64,000 bases of DNA from Azorinus chamasolen (GCA_963576725.1 OY755242.1:64360324-64424323), one strand, 5' to 3'; positions 45,561 through 57,663 are shown, numbered from the stretch's first letter. A program made the numbers and translations. The notes: a model not told the origin generated them from the letters alone.

Positions 45561-46486
45561 TATAACCCCCATCTCTGTGTCAAATGTGCTAGTGGGGTAT
45601 TCATCACCGTAAGTGGTAGTATGTATACTCAATAAATGTAGAAATATGGGACTGCAGATATATTTATTTATACAAGATAAACACGAACATGTTAACAGTT
45701 AACAGACGTTTAAACTTACACGTTGATAAAGTAGAATTGTTACGTTTGAAAATTGTGTCTGACAATCCGATGTTACGAAACGCTTTGCTTGAGTCTGATA
45801 CCATTTCAAGCATTTGATGTGTCATTCTGCGCTTGATAAGACGCGAACCAATCAGATAGTTGAGAAAGATCTCAGACTCATACTCAGAAGTATAATAACA
45901 TTTGACCATGTTTGACATGCCATCATTAGAAGAACAACATCGTCACCACGATAAGGTTGAACTTTAAGATTGCACAGACCTATCTATTACCATACCAATG
46001 TATAAAATGACTATCTGAGATTGATATAAGTGTCCAATATATCAGGTCTGACGACTTCTGTAATTTGTATGCACTAGTGTTGCAGTTGCAACACATAAAA
46101 TTATATCAGTTTAATGGTTTTAGTTTGGGTATTTCAGCCTCTGAACACTGACTTGTGTCTTGAGTACATTTTTAGCCTCTTCAATTCGGACAGTGTTTTG
46201 TCGAATTCTCCTCAACTACACACCCATACACACGCACGCACACACGCACACACGCACGCACTTACACACACACACATACGAACCGCACCGCACCCACACC
46301 CACACCCATCAGTTTACAGACGTCCTAATCTCACACTTAGCTTAAGGCCACCCTAGCTGAAAAAAAAACAAATAAGGTTATCCCCTCCAGACTTTCCCAC
46401 AACACAGAAGACAGTAAACACGTGAAAATGTAAAACAGCAATACGACTGTGAAAGGTCGTCAAATATGTACTCAATGACTAAGTAT
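45560..46486. other. No gene; CACACG microsatellite
   Basis: A mixed CA/ACGC/CACAC tract lies at about 46218-46310. The phrase ACCAATCAGATAGTTGAGAA resembles a part of R4. No gene is seen. Confidence 0.4.
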
Positions 46487-46900
46487 ACGATAAAAGAGAA
46501 GATTTTAATTTTAAAATTGTTAATTATCCTTTTCTGGATGGGGATGTGCCACGTTCTACATCTTATGGTGTTTATATTTCTCAACTTATTAGGTTTGCCC
46601 GAGCCTGTTCTTTGCTTGAAGATTTTAACAGACGTAATTTAGTTATAACTGATAAACTTCTTAAGCAAGGTTACAGATATCACAAACTTCGGAAAACCTT
46701 TTCTAAATTTTATTATCGAAATTTACCTCTCATTAGTAAATATAATTGCAATCTACGGACATTACTGCGACAAGGCATTTCTCAACCAGAATTTTATGGG
46801 GATGTTATCTACAAACTTAGGAAAATTCGGGGTCATATCCATTTTCATGATTTGTTTATAAAACGCATTAAAACATTTTAAAAAGAAAGGTTATGATCCT
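46487..46900 (+). pseudogene. Penelope-like RT, thumb region, copy 1
   Basis: In frame it reads DKREDFNFKIVNYPFLDGDV, then SYGVYISQLIRFARACS, KLLKQGYRYHKLRKTFSKFY and LLRQGISQPEFYGDVIYKLR. This is the C-terminal part of a single-ORF reverse transcriptase common in bivalves, homologous to 49190-49815 (-) and 60690-61150 (+). The YxDD palm is absent, so the copy is 5'-truncated. Penelope-type assignment rests on the RT style and the complex tail repeats; no GIY-YIG domain is visible. Confidence 0.7.
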
Positions 46901-47760
46901 TTTATATTGCAACACACTGCATGTTTGGTTATCGACCCTTTTACAGTCGGTAGCTACGCTTCCCTCTTTGCTTGCGCGATGACAGGCCGAGGGTAGTACT
47001 CTATGATGGTATACTCTTAAACTTGGATACAAGAGGAGCGTACCAGACTCATGTATTATTTTTCCCTGTCGTGCCCTTAACGGCTTACCTGCAGGTGCTC
47101 TGACTTCAGCAAAGTCATTGAGTACATATTTGACGGATTGTCACAGTTATTATGCTATGTTTTACATGTTGTCCTGTGTTTACCGTCGTCTATGTTGTGG
47201 GTAAGTCCAGCGGGGATACCTTTATTTACAATAATTGTAAAGCTAGAGTGACTTTGAGAGAAGTGCGAGGTTAGGACGTCCGTAAACCGGTTTAAACCCC
47301 CAGTGGTGTTTTTGCTGCTGACCGTGCCAAGGCGGTACCCTTCCTTGTGTTTGCCTTGCGTCTTTGTGCTTGTGGTTTGTTCATGTTGTGGAACGTTTGT
47401 CCCTGGTTCTTGCGTCTCTTTTCGTGTTTTCTGTGTTCATTTCGTGTGTGTGTGTGTGCGTTTGGGTGTGTTGTTGTGTGTGTGTCATGCTGTCTATCGG
47501 TGTTTTGGTGGTGGTTGCGTCTTGCATGTGGCTTTGCCTGCTTGACTTTACTACTTTTCCATTTGCTAACGTCAGGGCAATTGCTGGGAAGCCGTTTAGG
47601 GCATGACAGAGAAACGACAATATATGTTCGTGGTAAGCTCGTTCCGCTTCTGGCTTTAAGAGTATACCATCATAGAGTACTACCCACAGTCTGTCATCGC
47701 GCAAGCAAGGAGGGAAGCGTAGATACCGATTGTAAAGGGGTCAATAACCAACCATGCAGT
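46901..47760 (+). mobile_element. Tail of Penelope-like copy 1 with inverted repeat
   Basis: The tail shares GACCCTTTTACAGTCGGTAG, GGACGTCCGTAAACCGG, CCGTGCCAAGGCGGTACC and a GT-rich stretch with the copy at 61200-61830. The part 46915-47115 returns inverted at 47572-47760 (ATGATGGTATACTCTTAAA and its inverse). A short GT run is at 47445-47458. Long frames at 47303-47823 are not coding. Confidence 0.6.
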
Positions 47761-47929
47761 GTAATGCGATACCAGAAATGGTGTCAAAGCCACCTGATGA
47801 TCGCCTGTTTAAAAGTTGTCTAAAACGTGTCATATTGAACACCAAAAATAATTCAATTTTCAATTTAAACTAACGTGCATCAATATTAGATTCAAAATGC
47901 AACCAAATATCAATTGTCAGCAACTTCAA

Positions 47930-50600
47930 AGATTATTAAACAAGAAAGATACATTACCAAACATGGAAGCCCTATGTCTATTGGTTCCAATTCAATAGGC
48001 AGTTAAAGATTTAAAGGTCAAAGATGAAGGTCAAAAGGGCAAAAATGTTGGCATGGTCATACGAAGTATAGAAACCCTATGTTCATTGCATCTGATATCA
48101 TAGGCATTTAAAGATTTTTGCAAAGAAGGTCAAAGTCAATGTCACATGGTAATAAACATTGGTATGGCTGGAAAGTCTTAAGACAGGAAAGATACATACC
48201 AAGCATGGAAGCACAATGCATATTGATAACAATGTTATATGCATTTAAAGACTTTTGCAAAAGTATGTCAAAGGTTAAGGTCAAGGTCAGAAAGGCAAAT
48301 ATGTTGACATAGTCATACCAAGCACGGAATCCCCTAGGTCTATTGATTTCAGTATTATAGGCACTGGAATAATTTTGCAAAAGTAGTTCAAAGGTCAAGA
48401 CGCATGGTAAAAAATTTGGTATGTTTAAAAATGTGTTCAGACAGAAAAGATACATACCAGTTATGGAAATATATGCATTTAAAGACGTTTGCAAGAGTAG
48501 GTCACAGGTCAAGGTCAATATCAGAAAGGCAAACATATTGGCATGGTCATACCAAGAATGGAACCCCTAGGCCTACTTGTTCAAATGTTATTGCTATTAA
48601 AGACTTTTTCAAAAGTATGTCAAATGTCAAAGTACGTACAAGAATGAGTCATGCAGGAAACATCACATACAGAACAAACAGTCGCCCAAACAGCAACACA
48701 AGGAAACAACAAGAGATAAAACATCAAGAGACACACAGACAAAACAAACATACAATAGGGGGAAGATGGAAGTACCGCCTTGGAACGGTCAGTGACAAAA
48801 GTCACTGGGGTGAGGTTAAACCGGTTTATGGGCTCCCAATCTCACACTTATTCCATCCCCAACATAAAAGACAAACTGTAAATAAACGTATCCCCTCTCC
48901 GACTAATCTACAACAACCGCGACGGCAAATACAGTAGTAAAGTGCATGTATAACGAAAACATTTAAGTGAACAAATTGTATCCACCTATCGCTAGTGTAC
49001 TTGATGATTGAGCTGCAAACAGAGTAACTGTAGAAAATAATAAAGGGTACGACAAAAACGAAATGGTACAGATATCCGAAGTCCTCCTTCCGTTTCTGGA
49101 TTTAAGAGGTCGCCTTCATAGAGTACTTAACCTTTCTTGTCGGCGTACATGAAGAGGTCAGCGTGATTGCCAATTGTAAAAACATGCAGTAGGTTGTAGT
49201 ACTATAGGATCATATCCCTTTTTAATCAATTTTTAACATATTTGATGAACAAAGTGAGACAATTGGCATGTCCAATAATTTAACGAAGTTTGTAAATAAC
49301 ATCACCATAAAATTCAGGATGTGAAATACTCTGTCGCAGAAGTGCCTTGAGATTACATTGGTACTTGCCAATAAGTTAGAGATTTCGTTGGTAACATTTA
49401 GAGAAAGTTTTTCTTAGTTTATGGTATCTATATCCTTGCTTAAGCAGCTTTTCAGTTAAAATGGGATTTCGACTTTTAAAATGTCAATAGATGAACAAGC
49501 TCTAGCAAAACGAATAAGTTGAGATATATGAACCCCGTAAGATGAGTCACAGGGAACATTTCCGTCAAGATTAGGGAAATTTACAATATTAAATCAAAAG
49601 CATCTCTTTTGTCATATATTTTAGAAGAAATAATTCCATTATCAATTTTAAGGTATAGATCAAGAAAAGCTGCATAATTGTCGGACGGGTTAGTTTAATT
49701 CAAATTGAGTTCTTTAGATAAATTGTAGGACTCCGAGCATCAAAGAAAGGGTTATCTAAGTTAAAAATATCATCAAAATATCGTGAAGTTTCATTGAAGG
49801 CTTTTAACATGGGACAAACAATGATATTGTTGGAAAGTTCTTTCCACAAGAAAGTTGAATACCAAGTATGGAAGTTTTTTGACCATTGGTTGAAATGTTA
49901 TAGGCCTTTTAAATATGTTTGCAAAAGAAGGTTAAATGTCAAGTTCATGGTCAGGAGGGCATAATGTTGGCATGTTCATACCAAGTATGGAAGTCCTAGT
50001 CCTATTGGCTCCGATAATACAGGCATTTAAAGAGTTTTGCAAAATTATGTCAAAGGTCAAGATCGGAAGGGCAAACAATAATATTTTTGGAAACGTCTGT
50101 TGCATACCAAGTATATAAGCCAAAGGTCCATTGGTTGAAATGTTATAGGTATGTAATTTGTTTTGCAAAAGTAGGTCCAAGGTAAAGATCAGAAGGGCAA
50201 ACATTTTGGTCCATTGGTTCAAATGTTAAAGGTGTTGAACGATTTGATTTTTATAAAAGTAGGTCAAAGGTCAAAATCAAGGTTAGAAGGGCAAATAATG
50301 ACATTGTTGGAAAAGTCTTAACACAAGCAAGTTGCATACTGAGTAAATTAGGCCTTGGTCCATTGGTCCAAATGTTATAGGCATTTAAATATTTTTGCAA
50401 AGTAAGTCATAGGTCAAGGTTAATGTCATAAGGGCGAACATTTTGGCATGGTCATACCAAGTATGGAAGCCCTTGGCCTATTGATTCCAATAATAAAAGC
50501 ATTTTTAAAAATATTCAAAAGTAGGTCAAAAGTCAGGATAAAGGTCAGAAGGGCAAAAATGTCGCGGCAATATGACCTTCTCACCAAATGTCAGCATCAT
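47930..50600. repeat. Tandem array of ~170-bp units, interrupted
   Basis: Units at 47940-48640 and 49830-50600 share CATACCAAGTATGGAAGCCC, CCTATTGGTTC, ATAGGCATTTAAAGA-TTTTGCAAA and AGGTCAAGGTCAGAAGGGCA. A truncated Penelope-like copy lies between the two parts. Frames here (for example 48108-48536 and 48404-48937) come from the repeat. Confidence 0.7.
48640..49815 (-). pseudogene. Penelope-like RT copy 2, 5'-truncated
   Basis: Read on the minus strand from 49815: MLKAFNETSRYFDDIFNLDN with the palm YFDD intact, then DNGIISSKIYDKRDAF, SSYGVHISQLIRFARACS, KLLKQGYRYHKLRKTFSK and ISHPEFYGDVIYKLR, with several shifts and stops. The tail occupies 48640-49080 and includes GACCGTTCCAAGGCGGTAC on the minus strand and AAACCGGTTTAACC. 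The insertion starts a few residues before the palm motif and splits the ~170-bp array, as expected for target-primed insertion with 5' truncation. Confidence 0.75.
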
Positions 50601-51084
50601 AGCACAAATATTAAGCTATATAACAACCCGTCCCAAGAACATTAACCTGTTGATTTTTTGCCCCCCCCCCCCCAAAAAAAAAAAAAATGTCAAAAAATTA
50701 CTAAAATGTAACAATATTTTAAAAGTCTAACTTCATATCAGTAATATTTGACCTAAAATGAACCTCCATACAGTCTTTCAGCATCCTAGCACAATTATTA
50801 GGTTTAAAAAAAACCGGTAAAAACAAACTAAGTCAAAAACATGTCAAAGATTTACAAGATTGAAAATAAGTTTTAATGATTAAATTCATAAAATCAATAT
50901 TTGACTTCCAATGAACTACCATACACAATTTCAGCATCTTATCACAAGTATTAAGCTTTAAAACAACACGTCCAAAAAACTTTAACCTAGGCCACGCTCA
51001 CGTGTACGCGCACGTGCACGCCCACGCCCACCCTCACGCCGGGGGTAAAGCATAACAGGCGAGCTAAAACGTATTTGCTACAGG
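50600..51084. mobile_element. Tandem-core element remnant, GGCGAGCTAAAA end
   Basis: Two units of about 180 bp share TTCAGCATC-TA-CACAA-TATTA. A CACGCCCACGCCCACCCTCA tract and then CAGGCGAGCTAAAAC close it, matching the end of the element at 39839-40462. A C11-A13 tract lies near 50661. Confidence 0.45.
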
Positions 51085-51860
51085 TTGGCTTCCTTCTAAA
51101 ATGAAGCCAAAGAGAGGCCTGTAGCTGTTTTTATCGAACAGTTGCTATATACTGGGGCCGTATGACAATGTTTTGGCACCGGATCGTAAATATGTTTCTA
51201 TAAATAACTACATGCATTGTGGATATCAAATTGTACATGCGCTATAAATAGAATAAATAGAACAAGGACAATGACTATCAAGCACCACTGCCTAGTATTT
51301 CAATCTTTCACCGCTGGAGAAACGCGATTTAATAAGAATCAAGTCGGGAAGCAAGGATTAATGGATAAAATGTTAATGTTTCCTTTCTACTCGCATGCTA
51401 ATTAGATTAAGACACTCTTAAAGGGACGGGAACTGGCATAGACCTAAATAATCTGTTGAGCTCCATTGATTTAGGAGTAGGTCAATCTAAAAATAGAAAC
51501 TGAGCCGACCGTTACTCGAATTATATACGGAATGCAAAAACCATTGCACTTTGTTTTTGGATAAAATAATCATGTATATTTGAATTAAAAATATCGACAT
51601 TCTGGATGCAACTGATCTATTTATTCAAATTCAACCACTTTGCTATAAATAATTTAATATTCAATCTCCTTATTGGTTAGTGATAGTTTGACTGCGTATT
51701 TTTATATGACCAAAACTCGCGCATGCGAATAACCACAACTCGTCCCGTCCGGTAGACGGCGATATTCTTTTTACTATCCCATTTCAACACTCCTTGAGAT
51801 AAATTGTAAACCCATCCCAGAGTACGCCGACATCCAATTCCAACACTGTGGATCGGAGCT
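51085..51860 (+). repeat. Inverted segmental duplication SD3, copy 2
   Basis: Uninterrupted inverted relative of 39115-40745. It reads CTTTCACCGCTGGAGAAACG where the other copy is split. From 51861 to 52184 nothing is recognised except paired TATGACGTCA words near 52060-52090. Confidence 0.65.
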
Positions 51861-52184
51861 ATCTAGAATATTGTCAGCAGGAACAGATACAGGAACTGAC
51901 ACTAGAAGACATCGTTTGTTATTGCATTTGTTATTTCGTCGTTGGTCATCCTACTACATAAGAATGTTTGTTTCTCACATAATTTATCTTATCTCCGAGT
52001 TAGAACAACGGGTTAAGATTCTCTTATCAGTAACACGTGTAAAATCACTTTAGAATGTATATGACGTCATACGCCATATATGACGTCAAACTGGGGGAAC
52101 ACCGATGTTTACATGTCATTTAAAGGGCGAAACTAGATCTATATTTACACTGTTTGGTTTTGTGAGAAAAAGAATCTGGTGCTC

Positions 52185-52280
52185 GTTGTCTTTTAAGATC
52201 ACATGTTCCTAAACTCACCAAGAAAATGTTAATAAGCGAGCCAAAGGCTCGTTTAGGAACATGTGATCTTAAAAGACAAC
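52185..52280. repeat. Perfect 30-bp-arm hairpin
   Basis: Arms 52185-52214 and 52251-52280 are exact inverse copies (AAGATCACATGTTCCTAAAC inner part). The 36-base loop has its own AGCGAGCCAAAGGCTCG stem. Confidence 0.8.
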
Positions 52281-52418
52281 TCGCAACATATCTTCTATAT
52301 ATCAACTACGACAATATAGTAGTTATGCCTATTCAGGCATCAGTCTAACAACGCATTTCACATTATCCACATTGCTATTATTGCCTAGTCTATGACAGAA
52401 TAACTACACAGCAGTATA

Positions 52419-53736
52419 CGAGGGTCATGCAAAAAGTTCTGTCATTGGGTTCGGATTTCTTAAGTGATACGTGTAAATAAAATATTTGTATTACAAACCT
52501 TCGAAGTATTCCCCCCCTTACCGAAACACAGTTTTGTAACCTTTTTACCCAGTCTCAAAAAGCGAAAAAATAGTCTTCTTTAGGTATCTGTTGGAGACAC
52601 TGATAGATAGCGCTGCCAAGAGAACTTCTGGACTTATATTTCTTTCCAGAAAACGTTTTCTACAGTCTAGGAAATAAGAAAAAGTCACAGGGGCTTAGCT
52701 CAGGTGAATAAGGTTGATGGTTTACAACTTTCACAGTTTCAGAAGCCATACAAGTCTTTACAGTCTCTCACTTGTGAGAGGAGGTGTTATCATGTATAAG
52801 ATGGACACCTGCCCATGCTTTGCTTGGATGTTTCTTATTGTAAAAATATTTGACTTTCTTTAGTACATAGTTCTTGTAGAATCGTCCAGTGACTGTACGA
52901 CCAGATGGGCAAGGCACTTGAACGACTGGCCGACTCGAATTAAAGAATATTGCGTGCACTTATGGTTCTCTTGACAATACATGGACGTTTCTGAATCTTT
53001 TTGCTTCCATTGCTTATTATCAGCCCTTCTCTGTGGCCCAAACATGTGCACCCAGGTTTTGTCACCTGTAAGCAAGTTAGAAATAACCCGACTATCACAA
53101 CCTTTGTATGTTTTCAAAAGTTACCGAGCACATTTAATGCGTTTTTTCTTTTGTTCGTCAGTGAGCAAATGAGGTACCCACCTAGCGCAAACCTTTCTCA
53201 GGTCCAAACGCTTTTTCAGAATTGTCTGCACGCTGCCTTTTGATATGCCAGTACAACTAGCTATACCTTTCACAGACAATCCCGCAGCCTTCTTGACTAC
53301 AACCTTTACAGCAGCGATGTTTGCCTTACTAACAGAGGTTTTAGGTCTACCAGGACGGGTGTTATCTTCAACAGATAATTTCTCAGCTTTAAAAGCCTTG
53401 ATCCATCTAAAGACTGTGCGTATTGACATGGCATTAGGTCCATATGTACCACACAATTCTTCAAATATCTGCTTTGAATCTATATCAAGCCTAATGCGAC
53501 ATTTGATATAGCTTCGAATTTCAGCCTTTTCGTCCATTTTACATTGAGACACGTAAATTGGTCAGTGTATATGACTGCATGTATTTCAATTTGAAATAAT
53601 TCTGTCATTTGTACAGCAATTTACACGAAATAAACGGATATCGTTAGATAGTGAACACACTATTCAGGTGAAGCGCGTGTACATGGTTTACAACTACGGA
53701 AACCCGTTAGTGACAGAACTTTTTGCAGGACCCTCG
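52419..53736. mobile_element. Complete mariner element
   Basis: TA at 52417-52418 and 53737-53738 flanks 26-bp terminal repeats beginning CGAGGGTCATGCAAAAAGTT and CGAGGGTCCTGCAAAAAGTT, with one difference. The length of 1318 bp is standard for mariner. It lies 205 bp upstream of the BTB gene's start-codon exon. Confidence 0.9.
52490..53552 (-). pseudogene. Mariner DD34D transposase, dead
   Basis: From ATG at 53552 the helix-turn-helix region (IKCRIRLDIDSKQIFEELCG, IRTVFRWIKAFK) and the second HTH (AAGLSVKGIASCTGISKGSV) are open. A TAA replaces the expected Gln codon before LLKTYKG. Catalytic Asp residues are visible in LLTGDKTWVHMF, LIHDNTSSHK and SPELSPCDFFLFP, with 34 residues between the second and third. 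A frameshift near 52965, a TGA after SSHK and a TAG after FLFPRL disable it. About 354 codons in all, full length for the family. Confidence 0.88.
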
Positions 53737-53937
53737 TATAAAATTCACTGTAGTACTGTATTTACATTACATTTACATATGCTGGGTTTCAATGGGAATT
53801 GAGAAATGCCTGTATTTATTTTAGAAATAAAAGATACAAAGTGCACAAACTATGGTTCCTGTGATTATTAGAACTTAGCATTTTATTTGCTATGTATACT
53901 ATATACATTTCTTAAACACTCGTTATTTGTTTTCTAG

Positions 53938-53970
53938 ATTATGGCACAAACCCCGCCAAAGAAAATTAAG
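53938..53970 (+). CDS. BTB/POZ protein gene, first coding exon
   Basis: The ATG at 53941 opens MAQTPPKKIK and is followed by the donor GTAAGA at 53971. A pyrimidine-rich run ending TTTTCTAG at 53937 looks like an acceptor, so an untranslated exon probably lies upstream. The phase-0 junction joins in frame to VEDTVSG at 55969. The PPKKIKVED sequence across the junction is a plausible nuclear localisation signal. The region 53739-53937 would hold promoter or intron sequence; no clear TATA box is assigned. Confidence 0.65.
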
Positions 53971-55466
53971 GTAAGAAATTATAATTTCCTGTATCCATTT
54001 ATCATTTTCTTGCGTATGAATTATTTACATATCTAAGTACCGACTTTGACAGACATGCTGAACTGCCGATCTATCACAAAGTAATACATTTTTTGTTAGG
54101 TTTCATCTTTTATATCAAACGTGTTGGTAAGGTTCAGGCATGGAGAATACCAAGTCAGCAAAAACCGTATATGTAAGAATGTACGAAATATAAGGCCCGC
54201 CATGCATATTCAAGTAGAAAAGAATAGGAATATCTCATCGGTGGAGTGGGGAATTCATCAAACCATGCAGACAACGAGGGACTGTCGAGTACATGCATGA
54301 TTGTATGACCCTGAGGGTGATAAGTCTCAGTCATGCATGAACTGTCTCTGGTCACTAAAAAATAGTTTGTGCCACATCCGTAATGGTTATTTTCTGTCAA
54401 ATATGCACCGTGGTTATTTGGCTCAGCAACTTATCAATAAATTCAAAGAACATTAAGTATATGCAAAATATCAAAGTATTGTTTCTCTGTGGAAATACAT
54501 GTATTCAAATACAATACTAAAATACTCATCTACATGGACCATTTGCAGCATATTGTTACTGTTGCGTTTCGCATGTGTCTTCTGCGTCATTTAAAAAGCA
54601 GTTTTTATCAGAAGAGTCTTTGCATCCAAATTCGTTGCGTCTATTTTATCGTATTAAGCATGATATATAGGACATGTTGCGAGTAACCATTTTGTACAAA
54701 CATATATCAAACGAGCCGCCTCTGGCGAACTTAATAAGAGGTTGACAAGTTGATATCAGTCTGTACCAAATGATTACGAGCCTCATATTCTTTTTATCAA
54801 ATAATTTATTTCACTAAAATGCCGTTTGTGTCACACCTGCTCTCAAAAAAGGAAACAAACGGAAGTCTGCATTCAAAGCTGACATAAGAGAATAGAAAAT
54901 AACATGAGAGACAGTGGTACTAGTCGAGCAGGCATCGTCCGATTACATCAAGAAATTAGGGACGATATTATCAGTTGATTTCACTTCATCACTGGTATAT
55001 ATACTTCATATCAACTAGTGTATCAGACACCTTGTATGGTCACTAAACAATACAGGATAAATAGTAGAAGAATTGTAAGTAGAAGAAGAATAGAAATAGA
55101 ATACAGATGATAATGCATTCGCTTGACAGTTTTAACTCAATACCGAGTGTGGTCTCCCGATATATCAGCAATATATTTAGAAAATAAAAATGAATCTGAG
55201 TGGACTCGAACGAAAGCTATCACTACTTGTATTTATAATACGTTTGACGTTAATCCTATCAATAAAATAGTTCCATTCCAAAGGTATTCAGTTGGGCTGT
55301 GTTTGTTAGTATAGTATAAACATATTTTATTTCATTTATCATACCATGAAAAAGGGTCGGGCCACAAGTTCGACCACCATTAGTTACGGCCCTCCCCCTT
55401 ATAAATTTTTACAGTGTGGCACAAGAAATAAAACACGTGAAACAAAGAATGCACCTACTATTCTCA

Positions 55467-55703
55467 GCCCTCTACCCGATTTATGTTAAATAAACAATGA
55501 CTAGTGAACTTTCATTAACTTACTATTTATAATGGTACATGGACTAAATATTATTTAGCATGGCAGGACATGTATAAATATATAACTTATTCTGTAATAA
55601 AGCTAAATATAATAGACCATGATCAGAGGACTCCTAATGGAGCTGTCTGGTCAGGGTCCACCCTGCCTTAGAGATATGATACGTCCTCTCTATCAGGTAA
55701 AGG
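55467..55703. mobile_element. Family A-like MITE in BTB intron 1
   Basis: The ends CCCTCTACCCGAT and ATCAGGTAAAGGG are inverse with two differences. The core is AATAGACCATGATCAGAGGA with CTCCTAATGGAG and GGTCAGGGTC. Other parts of this intron (53971-55466 and 55704-55968) show no feature; open frames at 54489-54686 and 55817-56047 have no domain. Confidence 0.5.
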
Positions 55704-55968
55704 GCTAAGGTGAATATACTTCTCATGTTGAAAGTGTGAATCCTGCACTCAAACTGACTCAATATTTTGCTGTTAGTTAAACATCAACACCATCCAGTAT
55801 ATGGTATGATGGTTTTATGTACAAAATGTTATATGTGAATTCGTGGCGTCGTGCAAAAGAAAGGACACGGCAAACTAATGTATACTTGGCTGTATGCCAT
55901 TTAGCATACGCAACAAACATGTTCACAAATTTAATTATTGTATCTCTTAGTTTTACAATATTGTATAG

Positions 55969-56245
55969 GTCGAAGACACAGTATCAGGTACCAATGCTGC
56001 AAGTGATTCAGTTTTTCAACAGAAAGGGATGTTTGATAACGAAATAACGCTCAAATTCGACAACGGAACAGAGTATTACGTATCGTCGGATTTCCTGAAA
56101 ATGTCATCACCTGTTTTTTCACGTTTGTTGGAAGCGGATTTCAAAGAGAAAAGAACGAAGGTTATTGAGCTGAAAAAAAAGGACCCAGCTGTATTTATGA
56201 AGTTTTTACGCTGTTTACATCCCAGCATACAGGAAGGAATTACAG
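55969..56245 (+). CDS. BTB/POZ protein gene, second coding exon
   Basis: The acceptor ...TTGTATAG ends at 55968 and the donor GTAATT begins at 56246 (phase 1). The 92-residue exon encodes a linker and then a BTB/POZ fold start: FDNEITLKFDNGTEYYVSSD, FLKMSSPVFSRLLEADFKEK, VIELKKKDPAVFMKFLRCLH. The LK-SPVF and FKE motifs and the IEL-DP-AVF-FL strand/helix order are typical of BTB domains, which dimerise and often recruit cullin-3. MATH-BTB or BTB-Kelch proteins cannot be distinguished because later exons are not in view. No stops or frameshifts occur. Confidence 0.8.
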
Positions 56246-57109
56246 GTAATTGGAATAATTATATCGGGTGATATGTTTACTTACCTTCAGGTAGTATGAA
56301 GTAAACAAAACCCTTTTACACACAAGCAGAATGTCAGTAATAATGAAGTCATATGAAACATGTATGTATTGTCTTAAGTATTTCTGTAATAATAGATAAA
56401 AAACTAAATATTTATTGACAAATATATTTGTATGTCTGAAACAACATTATTTTGAACACGATATTCATATGAGTTTTATATTCCTTATGTATAATTTAAA
56501 GATGTTGTACTATACTTTATAACATAAATGACTATCAATGTACCCTGAAAACAGGCATGTCACAACATACTAAACAAATGTCATAGTATTGGAAAAAGAT
56601 GTCGGAATATTTATCAAATGTTTATATATTTAATCTATTAATGTTAATAAAAAGCATTTCCACAAACCACGCCTAACAAGTACGACATATATTGTTAATT
56701 ATTGGTGTATTCAATGAAGTATTTTAAGTCACTAAATCCAAGCCATATACACATTGATACGCTTATCTGTATTGATAAAACATTGTCTAAACTAAGGTCA
56801 ACTGAAGGACATGACGAAAACATGAAATACAGCATGTTGTTTTGTATTAGAACAAATAATATAGTACTGTCGTACTTGGACTATTCGTACTGATATGACA
56901 ATACCACGGGGCTATGCAAATATTTAAGTGATTTCAATAAATAAGTCAAAAGACTAATATGCAGTATTCCACCTGCAGTAATACTAATATACGCACATAT
57001 TTCATTTAGTCAGAGTTAGTATAAACAATGCATTTACCCAGAACATGTTTAAAACAAATCCAGCAACGGTGTTGATATTCAAGTTCATTCTCAGTGTTGT
57101 TATACCTTC
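56246..57109 (+). other. BTB gene intron 2, no further exon seen
   Basis: No acceptor followed by a BTB back-box-like frame was found here or in the rest of the window. The open frame at 56029-56271 runs past the donor and is not the real exon end. Confidence 0.45.
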
Positions 57110-57560
57110 TGATCCTTCGAGATCATGAATTTCAATACTTCCTTTCATTGAATACCGCTGAATTCCACTTTCAATAACTGTTCATGAACAGACTCAATAA
57201 AGCCGATTCTGCAATTTCTCTTTCTGAGTTGCAATTTTTGCTCTCGGAGGATCAGCTCCCTTCAGAAATTATAATCTTCACAACAGCAGGTGTTAACTGC
57301 TTGCTTATGTAGCGGCCGTAAAACGTCACCCCGTACTTCATTCTCAGTGTTGTAATACCTTCTGATCCTTCGAGACCATGAATTTTAGTACTTCTTGTTC
57401 TGAAAATTGGATACCTCTTAAGCCGGTGCTAGGGGGCGTGAGCAGTTGTGCACTTTCGATTACTGTTCATGAACAGACTCAATAAAACCGAGTCTGCTAG
57501 TTTCTCTTTTTGTTTTGCAATTTTTGCTCTCGGGATATCACCTCCCTTCAGAATTTATTA
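57110..57560 (-). repeat. Family F repeat, two adjacent copies
   Basis: Copies at about 57110-57275 and 57350-57560, both inverted, contain ACTGTTCATGAACAGACTCA, AAAACCGAGTCTGC and GATCACCTCCCTTCAG-like ends. CGGTGCTAGGGGGCGTGAGC is clear in the second. CTCAATAAA-CCGAGTCTG forms a stem. The repeat type is unknown. Confidence 0.6.
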
Positions 57561-57663
57561 TTTCATTTTTTATCATGCAATTTCTGTGATCATATGGCAA
57601 ACTATATTAAAGACAATTTTGGTTTGTAGTTTCGGGTAGGAAGTACTTAATGTGCCTATTTAT

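Noticed and set aside
47303..47823. Overlapping frames of 80-158 codons in the retroelement tail
   Set aside because: The tail is non-coding in the other copies; the frames end at different places and are GT-rich.
48108..48937. Frames of 142 and 177 codons on opposite strands
   Set aside because: They run along a 170-bp tandem array and a retroelement tail, and different units do not keep the frame.
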